64,000 nt of DNA from Catenulispora pinistramenti (GTDB lineage: Bacteria > Actinomycetota > Actinomycetes > Streptomycetales > Catenulisporaceae). Position numbers and translations under genes: made by a program. Positions 26,753 to 36,186 of this stretch are shown piece after piece (position 1 is the first letter of the stretch; the number at the start of each line of letters is the position of its first letter). The stretch lies in contig NZ_JAAFYZ010000002.1 of the NCBI RefSeq assembly GCF_018274385.1, forward strand, positions 111,429 to 175,428, in the 5' to 3' direction. The notes beneath the pieces are model-generated. The model ran no database searches. It was not told the DNA's origin and saw only the letters and a program-made list of their open reading frames with translations.

Positions 26753-27340
26753 TCATCCCGCCGGCGACGTCGCCGCCAGGAGATCGCCAGCGGCAAGCGG
26801 GTCAAGCCGGATGACCTCGCCGGGCCGCGGTGCATCCAGCACGACACCGGCACCGCCGAGAGCACCCAGGTAGATCGCGACGTGGTGCGCGAACGCCGGG
26901 TTTCCGTAGAAGACCAAATCTCCCGGACGAAGCCGTGAAAGTAATTTCACGGGACCGCTCCTCAATTGTTCCGTCGCTGTTCTCGGAATGTCAATTCCCG
27001 CGGCAGCATACGCCGCTTGAGTCAATCCCGAGCAGTCATATCCCACAGGCCCGGCGCCGCCCCAGATATACGGCATTCCGATCCGCCGGGCGGCGAACGC
27101 CACTGCTTCGGCAGCCGCCCGCGTTGGCGCGTGAGCTTCGGCCGAGGCGACCAGCGCAACATACTGACGCGCACCGAACTCGTGCTCAAGGTGCTGCGAG
27201 TCGCCGACCACTGCGTGCCACAGCGCCGCGAATGGCCGGGTGGCGACTGCGGTGACAGCGGAGGCCGCAGCTGCGACCAGGACGACGAGGACAAGGAAGA
27301 ACGCCGCACATGCTGCGGCGATGCGACTCGGCATGCTCAC
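26753..27340 (-). CDS. NlpC/P60 family peptidoglycan hydrolase of the T4SS
   Basis: 195 residues. An N-terminal hydrophobic segment (IAAACAAFFLVLVVLVAAAASAV) is a signal or anchor. The catalytic domain runs from AVAFAARRIGMPYIWGGAG through YDCSGLTQAAY (nucleophile Cys near 101) to FAHHVAIYLG (His near 152). LRPGDLVFYG is typical of the family. Such enzymes open the wall for the conjugation machine, in the role of VirB1 or the NlpC half of gram-positive conjugation hydrolases. It is unusually short, with no lysozyme domain. Confidence 0.85.
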   Translation of the reverse strand: MSMPSRIAAACAAFFLVLVVLVAAAASAVTAVATRPFAALWHAVVGDSQHLEHEFGARQYVALVASAEAHAPTRAAAEAVAFAARRIGMPYIWGGAGPVGYDCSGLTQAAYAAAGIDIPRTATEQLRSGPVKLLSRLRPGDLVFYGNPAFAHHVAIYLGALGGAGVVLDAPRPGEVIRLDPLAAGDLLAATSPAG

Positions 27341-27372
27341 GGACGTTCCTCCTCGTCAAGCGGTCGGTTATG

Positions 27373-28242
27373 TCAGAAGGCATGGGCGTGCTGACGTCCT
27401 CCCCTCTCACGAACCGACGCCGCCCCGAGCGCCGCGAGCGGCAGCCGCTCCTTGTCAGCCCCTGCGAGAAGCCAGATCGGGCCGGCTGGGTCGGTCTTCG
27501 TCGGATCGCCGTGAGCGGTGGCCACCGGTACCTCGCTTCGTCGGTCGGCGAGGTGGCGCTGCAGGTTCTCCTCCCGTACGACGCTCGGGAGCCAGAACAG
27601 CACCGGGCAGGTGACGTCCGCTGCGAACGCAAGATCCGCGTAGCCGACAAGCTTAGCCAGCAGCCGTTCCTGAGTCTCGGTGCCCGTGTCGTACTCCAGG
27701 AAGAAGTCGCACCACGCCTCACCATCACGCCAGCGACCGAAGCCGTCCGGCCGCACCTGGCCACCGAACAGCCGCGCGCAGGACCATTCCGAACGCCAAG
27801 CCTCCAGCTCGCATCCCGGGTTCTTGCGGGCATGCCCGACCAACTGGGAAAAGACTTCGTTGGTTCCGCGAAGGTGGGCCAAGTCTGCGCGTAGCGCCAT
27901 CGCAACGGCTCCAAGCGTCCCTGCTCGCGCCACGCGATGTCGGCTAGCGGCTGACTCGTCGTCGCCGACCACCAGCCGAAGGGCCTTCGCCGTCAGCGTG
28001 CAGTGCAGCGGCGAGGTCCCCGAGCTGCACGGCGGACGGAAGGTCTCGATGAGGTCGAACGACCGCATGGCGGCAATGCGCTCGCGTGCGGTGCGTTCCC
28101 TGGGAAACAGGATGCGGGCGATCTGCTTGCTCGTCAACATCCTGTGTTCGGCCAAGAGCCGCAGCATCTCGGCGTCGCGTGGTGTAAGGCGATCAGCGAT
28201 GCTGATCTTTGTATCCGCGGCGGTAGCAGCTGCTCGACTCAC
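27373..28242 (-). CDS. replication-relaxation family protein
   Basis: 289 residues. It begins with a winged-helix-like segment, LTPRDAEMLRLLAEHRMLTSKQIARILFP, followed by RERIAAMRSFDLIETFRP. The central part has EAWRSEWSCARLFGG, PDGFGRWRDGEAWCDFFLEYD and a C-terminal FWLPS stretch. This order matches the replication-relaxation family (PF13814) found on actinobacterial plasmids and integrative elements, thought to act at the origin or in DNA processing. Its ATG overlaps the coupling-protein stop (ATGA). No HUH relaxase is visible elsewhere, so this may be the DNA-processing factor. Confidence 0.75.
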   Translation of the reverse strand: MSRAAATAADTKISIADRLTPRDAEMLRLLAEHRMLTSKQIARILFPRERTARERIAAMRSFDLIETFRPPCSSGTSPLHCTLTAKALRLVVGDDESAASRHRVARAGTLGAVAMALRADLAHLRGTNEVFSQLVGHARKNPGCELEAWRSEWSCARLFGGQVRPDGFGRWRDGEAWCDFFLEYDTGTETQERLLAKLVGYADLAFAADVTCPVLFWLPSVVREENLQRHLADRRSEVPVATAHGDPTKTDPAGPIWLLAGADKERLPLAALGAASVRERGGRQHAHAF

Positions 28243-30734
28243 GCGGCATCACGCAGCCCATCGCTTGTTCGAGTCCTGGCGACCAGGTCGGCTTGGAATC
28301 GCCGACGGATCGCATCGGCTCTGCCGGGAACGGCCGGCGCCAACGCTCTGGTCCGCATCGTGAACGCCGGTGCCAATGCCCCGTCGGCGAGGAGACGCAC
28401 CGCGGCCTGGTAGCCGCCGAGATGCGACAGGTCGTGCTCGGTCAGTGCAGGAGAAACGTGCCGCTCCAGGGCCCGGCCGTCTTCCGGCGAGCAGGTGAAG
28501 AACACCTTGTTGCGGGTGTTCGCGGAGATCCCCTCGCTCAGCTCGCCCGTGAGCTGGCCAAGGTTCTGGTGCGCGAGCACCAGGGACAGTCGGTAACCGC
28601 GTGCCTCGGCCAGCATGTCCTCCAGCGGATAGGGCAAGTTGAGGAAATTGTGACTTTCATCCAGATACAGGCTGGCATCGATCCGCTTCCCTTCCTCGCT
28701 CCGGGCTCGCGTCGCTGCCGCCTGCCATGTCGCGGCGACGACGAACGAGCCGAGCAGCCGCGCGGCGTCCTCGCCAAGCACGCCTTTCGGCAGCCGGGCC
28801 AGACAGATCCCGCCGTTGAGCACCTTGCGCATGTCCACCGTCGACTCTGGTGTAGCGACGATGCCGGACACGAAGTCGCGCAGCAGGAAGGCTCGCAGTT
28901 TGTTAAGAAGCGGCGCCGCGGTGAGGCCCTGCGCCGAGGCCGGAAGGTCGTTGAACCCCTTCCAGAACACCTTCAACACCCTGCCGTTCTTGGTGTCCCG
29001 CGGCAGGGCCCGTACGTAGCGCTCCCTCACAACCGGGTCCGTCAGCAGCGCGGGCACGTCGGCTAGCGTCGGCTGCTCGTCCCGCTTGACCGACAACAGC
29101 GTCAGGCACGCAGCGCGGAAGACGTCGTCAGTACGCGGCCCCCAACTGGAGGCGAAGATCCGGCTAAAGATGCCAACGAGGTTGTCGACGACCAGGTTCG
29201 GCTCTCCAGAGGCGAGGATGTTCAACGATGGCTTCAGACCGTCGGCGGTGGGGTCGATCAACACAGTCCGCTCAGCGGCCGACTCCGGCAGCCGGTCCAG
29301 TAGGTCCGCGATGAGGTCGCCCTTCGGATCGACCACGACGACGCCGCGCTTGGCCAAAACGTCGTCCAGGATCATGCGGGCCATCAGCGTCGACTTGCCT
29401 GAACCCGTCGAGCCCATGATGTGCGTATGCTGACGGCCGTCTGCGACCTGCAGCGCGACGCGGCGTGCCGGACCGGCGTCCGCATCGCCGAGAACCTTGA
29501 GCTGGTTTGGGTCACCGGAGGAAGCGATCCGCGCCGGCGGGGCGACGACCCGGGCCCCGGCACGCACCACCCCGACTGCGGCGGTGTCCATCGGCAGGTG
29601 CGCCACCGCAGCCAACTCGGCGACCGTCAGCAGATCTCCACCCTTCCAGAACCTTGAAGCCAGGGTCGGGGCGGGCCTGAAGAGCGGCTTACGTCGCCAC
29701 CAGTTCCGTTCGGCATGGATCCCAAACGCCGAGGCAACTGAGTGCGCCACTCCCCGCAGCCGCGGCTCGGCAGCGTTGCGTTCGGTGCGTGTCCGCAGTT
29801 GGGGAGCCAAGACGGCCACGGCATAGCGGATCTCCGTCTCCCACAGCGAGCCCGTCGCCTTCCCGACCGCCGCACGCAACGCTGCCGAAGCCACCGGGTC
29901 TTGGCGCGAGACCGCCCGCGCAATCGGCTTACCTGGTGAGAACGCGTCGAAGACAACGGTGCGGCCAGGCACCCGCACCGAAGCCCCGGACGCCTCGTGC
30001 TTCAGCTTCAGCAGTTTCCGGCGGTAGATCCGGACCCGCCGGCCGGTCGCAGGCCTCGCCAGCACCTGCACCGCGGCCGACTCGCGTCCGGTCAAGCCGC
30101 TGGCCGCCTCCAGCAGCGGACGCAACGGGTCAGCGTCGAAGTCCGACCGCAACGGCAGGATCTCCGGCTTGGCCAACCGCAGCCGTCCACCGGTTGCCGT
30201 ACCGGTGAGTGGAATCGGAGCCGGGGCCGGGGTGACGACGGTGGTCTGTGCCGCGGGCCATGCGGCCGTTACCGCCCGCTCGACCATGCCAGGCGGTACG
30301 ACACCGGGCACCCAGACGCCGAGCGTCAGCGCGTCGGCGGTCCATGTGTACTCGAAGACCAAGTGCGGCTGCCCATCGATGAACCGCCTCCAGGCGGGGC
30401 GCAGCATTGCGTGCAGATGTGCCCAGAACGCCGCGCCGGATCCGGGTTCTACGTGCGGTGGCACGAGGATCTCGACCTTGCGGGCGCTGTCAGCCATCAG
30501 ACGGCGATGGCGCGAGCGCAGCATGACGCGAAGACCGACGAACGCGCACGCCAACCATGCCGCACCCGCTCCGATCAGCGGCCACCACTGCTCGAAGAAC
30601 GTGCCGATGCCATCAAGCATCGATGCGAAGTATGAGCCGGGGTTCATGAGGAACCGCGACAGGGACGTGGGGTGGACATCGGTCCAGATGGGTGGGTCCG
30701 ACGGTGCCGACGGATCAGCGGCGAGGACTACCAC
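28239..30734 (-). CDS. VirD4/TraG-type coupling protein
   Basis: 831 residues. N-terminal membrane helices (WWPLIGAGAAWLACAFVGL) precede a long beta-rich region, then the motor domain: P-loop MGSTGSGKSTLMARM near 440, VVVVDPKGDLIADLL, and Walker B-like ASLYLDESHNF near 690, with LSLVLAHQNLGQL as a sensor motif. These are VirD4/TraD features. The protein links processed DNA to the secretion channel. It overlaps the VirB4 gene by 7 bases and the relaxation protein by 4. Confidence 0.85.
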   Translation of the reverse strand: MVVLAADPSAPSDPPIWTDVHPTSLSRFLMNPGSYFASMLDGIGTFFEQWWPLIGAGAAWLACAFVGLRVMLRSRHRRLMADSARKVEILVPPHVEPGSGAAFWAHLHAMLRPAWRRFIDGQPHLVFEYTWTADALTLGVWVPGVVPPGMVERAVTAAWPAAQTTVVTPAPAPIPLTGTATGGRLRLAKPEILPLRSDFDADPLRPLLEAASGLTGRESAAVQVLARPATGRRVRIYRRKLLKLKHEASGASVRVPGRTVVFDAFSPGKPIARAVSRQDPVASAALRAAVGKATGSLWETEIRYAVAVLAPQLRTRTERNAAEPRLRGVAHSVASAFGIHAERNWWRRKPLFRPAPTLASRFWKGGDLLTVAELAAVAHLPMDTAAVGVVRAGARVVAPPARIASSGDPNQLKVLGDADAGPARRVALQVADGRQHTHIMGSTGSGKSTLMARMILDDVLAKRGVVVVDPKGDLIADLLDRLPESAAERTVLIDPTADGLKPSLNILASGEPNLVVDNLVGIFSRIFASSWGPRTDDVFRAACLTLLSVKRDEQPTLADVPALLTDPVVRERYVRALPRDTKNGRVLKVFWKGFNDLPASAQGLTAAPLLNKLRAFLLRDFVSGIVATPESTVDMRKVLNGGICLARLPKGVLGEDAARLLGSFVVAATWQAAATRARSEEGKRIDASLYLDESHNFLNLPYPLEDMLAEARGYRLSLVLAHQNLGQLTGELSEGISANTRNKVFFTCSPEDGRALERHVSPALTEHDLSHLGGYQAAVRLLADGALAPAFTMRTRALAPAVPGRADAIRRRFQADLVARTRTSDGLRDAA

Positions 30735-32569
30735 GGCGACTCCTCCTCATCGTGGGCGTTCGGGTTCGGCGATGAGAGTGCTTCGAGCTCAGCGGGATCC
30801 GAGGTCGCAAGGACATGCTCTTGATCGGACGAAATGGCCGTGAGGGCTGCTCTGGCCGTGCCCGCAACGATGAGGCCCTGTCCCCGCGTAGCGGTCAGCA
30901 AATAGGTCCTTTCGCCTGCGGAAAGACGGAACGCGTCGGCCACCTGGTCGATCGCCTGCGGCGCCTGGCGCAGCAGGATCTGGGTTGCGGCGTTGGCGAC
31001 GACGGCCCGCCCCAGATCGGTGCCGAGCAGGTCGGCGGCGTCCTGGGTGATGACGGCGAGGCCAGCCCACTGTTTGCGGGCCGCCTTGGCCATGCGGAAC
31101 AGGAACCGCGCCCCGGCTGGCTCCTTCATCAGAAGCCAGGCCTCGTCGACCACCACAAGTCGGCGCTGTCGGCGATCCGGGTCGGAAACCTGCCGCCAGA
31201 TGGCGTCCAGGGTCAGCAACGTGCCGATCGCCTTCAGTTCGTCCGGGAGCTGCCGCAGGGCAAACACCACGAGGTGACCCTCGGTGGCCGTGGTCGTCGG
31301 GCCGTCGAACAGGCCGGAGAAGGAGCCGGTGGTGTGCGGGGTGAGGCGTTCGGCCAGTGAAGTCGCTTCCGCGTTCTCGGTGTTCGCTAGCAGTTCGACG
31401 ACGTCTTTCAGCGTCGGGGCGCGGCGTACATGGGTCCGAGGATCGTCGGTGATCCCGGCTTGGGCGTAGGCAGCAAGGATCGCCGCGTCCAGTGACGCGC
31501 GCTGGCCGCCGGTCAGCTCGGCGCCGAGCAACACCGAGACGACCGAGTGGACGAACAGCGCACGACGCCGTACCGCGTCCGAGCTGCCGGAAGCGCTCTT
31601 CGGCAGATCCAGCGGGTTGACTCTGACAGCCGGCGCGCCGAGTTCCACGACAGTTCCACCGACTGCCTCAGCCAGGCGCGTGTACTCCTGCTCCGGATCG
31701 ACAACGAGCACCTGCACCCCCTGATACAGCGAGCGCAGGATGTCGAGCTTGGTGAAATACGACTTGCCCGCCCCCGAGCGAGCCAAGACCACGGAGTTGT
31801 GGTTGTCGCAGGCCCACCGGTCCCACACGACCAGCCCCGAGCCCGACGCGTTCACGCCGTACAGCACTGGCCCCGGAGCGCTTCCGGCCGAGACGCCGCT
31901 ATGCGACAACGGCAGGTCGGCCGAAGTAAACGGAAAAACTGTCGCCAACGCGTCGGTGTCAAAGGTACGGCGAAGCTTCAGCACGTCCAGGCCGAGCGGG
32001 AGGGTGGAGCACCAACCTTGAACCGTGCGAAAGGTCGCCGGGACCAAACGGAGCAGCATGCCGTCGGCGACCGACTTCACCGCCGCACACGTATCCGTGA
32101 GTTCCTGATCGGTATCGGCGTAGACCGATAGATAGATGCCGACCGCGAAGAGCTTCCCCTCGCCGCACGCCACGCGATAGGCCAGCTCACGGGCGTCTTC
32201 GGCCGCGGCCTCGGTCTCTGGATCGTCCAGCCGTCCCTTCTCGGCACTCGCGCGCCGGCCGGATTCCAGACGGGCACGCTGCTTGCGGAGCCGGTCAGCA
32301 GCAACCGGTGCAGGCACTGGATCGATGTGAACTGAGACGTCGATCCGCGCGGGGAATGCCAGCAGCGGCTCCAGCCATCCGGCGGCGACCTCGGCCGGAT
32401 ACCCGGTGACGGCAAAGGTGGCGGCGCAGGTCTCGCCGATTCTGAGCCGCTTCGTGCCGATTTCCAGGCTGGTCGGGCTCAGCCCGATGTCGACGCCGTT
32501 CTCGCGGATGCCGGGCTTGCGTGCGCGAAGCGGCAGCACGCCGAGCGCGGTTTGAGCCAGGCTGTTCAT
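30728..32569 (-). CDS. VirB4-like T4SS ATPase
   Basis: 613 residues. The N-terminal half contains DLPLSHSGVSAGSAPGPVLYG, a recognisable pre-P-loop stretch of VirB4/TraC proteins. The P-loop VVLARSGAGKSYFTKL lies near 262, then LVVDPEQEYTRLAEAVGG and Walker B RLVVVDEAWLLMKEP near 475, and AVITQDAADLL. It is the main energiser of the conjugation channel. It overlaps the PrgI-like gene by 4 bases. Confidence 0.9.
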   Translation of the reverse strand: MNSLAQTALGVLPLRARKPGIRENGVDIGLSPTSLEIGTKRLRIGETCAATFAVTGYPAEVAAGWLEPLLAFPARIDVSVHIDPVPAPVAADRLRKQRARLESGRRASAEKGRLDDPETEAAAEDARELAYRVACGEGKLFAVGIYLSVYADTDQELTDTCAAVKSVADGMLLRLVPATFRTVQGWCSTLPLGLDVLKLRRTFDTDALATVFPFTSADLPLSHSGVSAGSAPGPVLYGVNASGSGLVVWDRWACDNHNSVVLARSGAGKSYFTKLDILRSLYQGVQVLVVDPEQEYTRLAEAVGGTVVELGAPAVRVNPLDLPKSASGSSDAVRRRALFVHSVVSVLLGAELTGGQRASLDAAILAAYAQAGITDDPRTHVRRAPTLKDVVELLANTENAEATSLAERLTPHTTGSFSGLFDGPTTTATEGHLVVFALRQLPDELKAIGTLLTLDAIWRQVSDPDRRQRRLVVVDEAWLLMKEPAGARFLFRMAKAARKQWAGLAVITQDAADLLGTDLGRAVVANAATQILLRQAPQAIDQVADAFRLSAGERTYLLTATRGQGLIVAGTARAALTAISSDQEHVLATSDPAELEALSSPNPNAHDEEESPW

Positions 32570-33474
32570 CGGGCTGCTCCCGTCCCAGTAGTGGATCGGT
32601 CGGGGTCAAGCGCCGCGCCGAGCACGTCAGTTGCGGTGGTTGGGTCGAGGACGGTGACGTTCAACTCGCATCCGGCGAGTACGGCGGCAGTGTCATGAGC
32701 TCGGCGCAGCAGTCGCTGCTCGGCCTTCGTATCCAATTCGTGCGTCGCGATCAGGACTTTGTGGTCCATGAGCGTGCGTCGGGCTGCGAGACCGGCCAGG
32801 AAGTCCGCGTGGTCGAGGGCAGCCCGCTCCAGCAGCGGATGCGGCAAGCCCCCGGCCCGCTCGCGCAGCAGCTCCACCTGGCGGCCGAGGTCGGCCGGCG
32901 TGGTGCGGGAGACGATCTGAACCGGCCCGGTCAGGGTGTTGAGCCAACGCGCGAATCCGCCGATCAGCACCTCTTGCTCGGAGTGCGTGCGGAGCGCGAA
33001 GTTCACCGTCGAGGCTTCGGCAAGGGAACTCACGCCATCGGGGCCGAGCCGGATGGTTCCGGATTCCGTCACCGCACGCACCCGGAGATCCATTGGCACA
33101 GGCGGCTTCGTTCCGCCGCGCGTCTTGGCGGTGATGAAGGCTGGCGGCTGCTGAACGCCTTCGGGAGCCAGCACCTGACGACGCGAGCAGACGGCCTGTT
33201 TCAGACCGGCCAGCAACAGCCGGTCAACGCTGACGCCATCCCGGTTCACACTCACCGACAGCCCCGCCGCGAACAGCACCAGCATGGCCGGTGCGAGGAA
33301 CAATAAGGTGGGAACCCAGGCCCGAACCACCATCCACAAGCACCAGAGGACGGCAGCGGTGCCGCCGATGACGGCCGCCTGGCGCATAGTCAGCGATCCG
33401 ATGATCTGGTCCTCCTTCTCGATGTTTCCGGGGATGCGGACGGTCCGGTATCCGTGCAGGTCGTCATCGGTCAT
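32566..33474 (-). CDS. PrgI/SCO6880-like membrane protein of the T4SS (VirB3 position)
   Basis: 302 residues. It begins with VRIPGNIEKEDQIIGSLTMRQ, the PrgI-type start, followed by two membrane helices (AAVIGGTAAVLWCLWMVVRAW and LLFLAPAMLVLFAAGLSVSV). The remaining cytoplasmic part is basic to mixed. In actinobacterial and firmicute T4SS loci a PrgI protein immediately precedes VirB4 and corresponds to VirB3. It overlaps its neighbours at both ends by 4 bases. Confidence 0.8.
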   Translation of the reverse strand: MTDDDLHGYRTVRIPGNIEKEDQIIGSLTMRQAAVIGGTAAVLWCLWMVVRAWVPTLLFLAPAMLVLFAAGLSVSVNRDGVSVDRLLLAGLKQAVCSRRQVLAPEGVQQPPAFITAKTRGGTKPPVPMDLRVRAVTESGTIRLGPDGVSSLAEASTVNFALRTHSEQEVLIGGFARWLNTLTGPVQIVSRTTPADLGRQVELLRERAGGLPHPLLERAALDHADFLAGLAARRTLMDHKVLIATHELDTKAEQRLLRRAHDTAAVLAGCELNVTVLDPTTATDVLGAALDPDRSTTGTGAAR

Positions 33475-35345
33475 GAGGGGTCTGTGTCCTTTCCAAAGTC
33501 GACAGGTTCTGGCAGGACTGTCGGGTGGGGCGCGGGCCAGCGCGTCGCCGAAACACTTGCTGGTCGCGGCAGGTGGGGCGGTGCCGCCTTCGGTGCTCTC
33601 GGTCCGCGCTTCTTCGCTGGGTCGATGTACTCAGCCGCGGACAGGAACACCGGGACCAACGGCGCGGGCGTGGAAGCAGAACCGCTCGCCGCGCGGACGG
33701 GAGCGGCCGCTCGCGGCGCCTGCATCCGTTGCGGTCTCGGCTCCGGGAACAACGCCTCCCGGGCTCCGGAGCCCGAGCGCAGTGACGTCAACGTGGCAAC
33801 GGACGGTTCGGCCGACTGTCTTACCGGCCTGGCTACCGGTGGGAACAGCCCGTACTGCTGGCCGCGAAATGGCGGCGCGGCTACGACCGCGCGATGCGGG
33901 GCACCTGGCCTGGCGGTCCTGCCAGGCGGGGGTGCGGCTGACGTTGGAGGCGGCTTCATCGGTGCGCGGCCCGGTGGCGTCGGTGAAGGTGGAGATGACG
34001 GCCGGATCCGCGTCGCGGCTGCTGCCGGCCGCCCTTGCGGCCCGCCGCCCGGGCCTCCTCCGCTTGGCCGGGGGCCGGCGATGGGAGCCGGACCGCCTCC
34101 CGGAGCAGGAGGGCCCGGCCGCGAGCGGTTCGTCCACGCGGCACCCGGTGGTCGATGAGGCGGCGACTGGCGGCGCCCGGACCGGCCCCGCATCGCCGTG
34201 AACGCCTTGTAGTAAAGGAAGTTCCGCAGCAGTCCGCTGGCCATCGTCCCGCCGAAGGGCTGCCGCCCCAGCGCGATCCGCGTCGCCCAAATCGGGATCT
34301 TGATGAGGATGAAGAACAAACAGAGACACAGCAGGAGGTCGATGAGCCCACCGCCCGACGGGACGCCGATGATGAGCTCGGCGTGGGGATCGAAGAGGAC
34401 CTGCAGGCAGGTGATCAGGACCAGTGCCTGCCCGAACTGCGTGGCCAGGCACGCGAACACACCGCGCCACCACAGCTTCGCCAGGCCCTCAGTCTGGGGC
34501 AGGGCGTGGCAGGCGAACGCCAGTGGCGCACCAGCCGTCAGCACGATCAGAATCGCCGCGCGGATCAGGTAGGCAATCAGCAGTACCAACCCGAGGACCG
34601 TCACCGCGCCGCCGAGCAAAATCATGAACAGCGTCCCGACGCCATCGGACAAGAAGATCTTGTCAACGATCATCGACGTCAACTGCGCGCCGATCCCCTC
34701 GGCCGATACTGGCCGGTCCAAGATGGCGGACGACAACGCGTTCCCGAGCGAGACGCTCTGTTCGATCGCCCACAGCGAGGCGTTCGAGGCGATGACTCCG
34801 ATGACCAGGCGTGGTGCGATCTGCTTGAGGCTGTAGCGCGACTGCACTGTTTCGTGACCCATCACGATGACGCCACCGACCAGGACGAACAAGATGTAGA
34901 GCGTGTTGGCGGTGACCAACGTTCCGGTCCACACCTCGGCGATCCGGCCGTCACTCACGTCGGGCGAGGACAGCAGCACCGAGCTCACGAGCTTGAGCAC
35001 AGGTCCGAGAGCGGATTTCACGAGATTCCCGAACCAGGTGTTGATCGCTTTCTCGATCTGGCCGGGGATGTCGAAGAAGCCGGGATCGGAACTCGCCGGC
35101 ACGTCGGTGCCCGTCGGCTGCGGCGGCGGAGCCATGGTTCCGCCGCCGACCAGCGGGCCGTAGATGCCGGGTGTCACCGGGCTCGGAGTTGAGCCCGGTG
35201 TCGTGACGATCACCGGCGGCGCCGGGGCCGGACCTGGATCGGCCTTGGCCGGACACGCGACGATCACTACGATTGCGGCCGCGCCGGCCGTAGCGGCCGT
35301 CAGCGCTCTGACCGCCCGGCCGGTGCGACTCGCGATCGGCTTCAC
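33471..35345 (-). CDS. VirB6/TrbL-like polytopic channel protein with Pro-rich tail
   Basis: 624 residues. A signal-like N-terminus (VRALTAATAGAAAIVVIVACPAKAD) is followed by a Pro/Gly linker and at least five membrane helices between about 135 and 375 (TLYILFVLVGGVIVMG, LFMILLGGAVTVLGLVLLIAYLI, LLLCLCLFFILIKIPIW). The last 230 residues are Pro/Arg/Ala-rich and probably disordered in the cytoplasm. The topology matches the VirB6-like proteins of gram-positive T4SS. The tail is unusually long. Confidence 0.75.
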   Translation of the reverse strand: MKPIASRTGRAVRALTAATAGAAAIVVIVACPAKADPGPAPAPPVIVTTPGSTPSPVTPGIYGPLVGGGTMAPPPQPTGTDVPASSDPGFFDIPGQIEKAINTWFGNLVKSALGPVLKLVSSVLLSSPDVSDGRIAEVWTGTLVTANTLYILFVLVGGVIVMGHETVQSRYSLKQIAPRLVIGVIASNASLWAIEQSVSLGNALSSAILDRPVSAEGIGAQLTSMIVDKIFLSDGVGTLFMILLGGAVTVLGLVLLIAYLIRAAILIVLTAGAPLAFACHALPQTEGLAKLWWRGVFACLATQFGQALVLITCLQVLFDPHAELIIGVPSGGGLIDLLLCLCLFFILIKIPIWATRIALGRQPFGGTMASGLLRNFLYYKAFTAMRGRSGRRQSPPHRPPGAAWTNRSRPGPPAPGGGPAPIAGPRPSGGGPGGGPQGRPAAAATRIRPSSPPSPTPPGRAPMKPPPTSAAPPPGRTARPGAPHRAVVAAPPFRGQQYGLFPPVARPVRQSAEPSVATLTSLRSGSGAREALFPEPRPQRMQAPRAAAPVRAASGSASTPAPLVPVFLSAAEYIDPAKKRGPRAPKAAPPHLPRPASVSATRWPAPHPTVLPEPVDFGKDTDPS

Positions 35346-35346
35346 G

Positions 35347-35676
35347 TCAGTTGCCGACCATCGGGTATTCGGTGCAGAGGGGCGACGAGATCAGCACACG
35401 GTAGACCGCAGCCACGGGGCCTCTTACGGCGCGACCTTCGGCGACCGACGCCTTCGGTGCCGCTGCGGCGCTGCTCGTCAGCATGAGTTGCAGCCAGGGG
35501 CACTGATCGGTGTGGTAGGCGCTGGAGATCTGGTCCGGCGTGGGAATCGTGATGACATTCGTCTTGTGCACGGTGGGCTGGGCCGCACAGGCGGAGGCGG
35601 TGAGACCTGTGAAGGCCAGGCTGGCCATTGCGGCGACCGCAGTCAGGGCGCGACGGATCGAACGGTTCACTGACAT
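35347..35676 (-). CDS. small lipoprotein of the T4SS operon
   Basis: 109 residues with a lipoprotein-type signal (basic MSVNRSIRR, hydrophobic core, lipobox LTASAC). The mature part includes HKTNVITIPTPDQISSAYH and two further Cys (DQCPWLQL and PLCTEYP). The position between pilin and VirB6 genes is where small VirB7-like lipoproteins occur in some systems. No sequence homology to VirB7 can be claimed. Confidence 0.6.
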   Translation of the reverse strand: MSVNRSIRRALTAVAAMASLAFTGLTASACAAQPTVHKTNVITIPTPDQISSAYHTDQCPWLQLMLTSSAAAAPKASVAEGRAVRGPVAAVYRVLISSPLCTEYPMVGN

Positions 35677-35717
35677 AGCTCCTTGGACTGGATGGGGATG
35701 CAGGCGAGCGGCGCAGG

Positions 35718-36083
35718 TCAGCTGCCAGCTCCGACGAGGTGCTGCAGGACCGTGACGACCACCGGGGCCAGCACGGCCAGGGCGTAGCCGAAGGCCGCAG
35801 ACTTCATTGCGGTCTTGCCCTTCTCAACCTCGGCCGGGTCGCCGCCCGCCATCAGGTAGCGGGCCCCGCCGATGGTCAGGAACACGGTCGCCAAACTGGC
35901 AAGCAGTCCGACGAGCCAGGTCCGCACATTGCTGATGACCTGCCCGATCGTGGCCACGGCCAGGACTTGCGGCTGCACCGGGAACGTCGCTGCGTCTGCC
36001 TTGGTGCAGACGAACAGCAACGCGGCGGCCGAAGCCGCGAGCAACAGCACAGCCCGACAGCGATGGGCGGAGTCGGCTTTCAA
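35718..36083 (-). CDS. VirB2/TrbC-like pilin
   Basis: 121 residues from a TTG at 36083, chosen because AGGAGG (36094-36089) sits 5 bases ahead; the ATG at 36119 lacks such a site. A signal peptide ends near ADAATFPVQ. Two hydrophobic helices follow (VRTWLVGLLASLATVFLTIGGARYLMAGG and AAFGYALAVLAPVVVTVLQHL) joined by DPAEVEKGKTAM, the typical VirB2-like pilin hairpin with its short charged loop. It would form the conjugation channel or pilus. Confidence 0.75.
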   Translation of the reverse strand: MKADSAHRCRAVLLLAASAAALLFVCTKADAATFPVQPQVLAVATIGQVISNVRTWLVGLLASLATVFLTIGGARYLMAGGDPAEVEKGKTAMKSAAFGYALAVLAPVVVTVLQHLVGAGS

Positions 36084-36186
36084 GGTGGCCTCCTGAACGT
36101 GGTGTGGGGTTCTTCTCACTCACAAAGGCCGAGGGCTGCGCTTGAGCAGGGTCTAGAGAACTCCGGATGAGATGTTTTGACCCCGC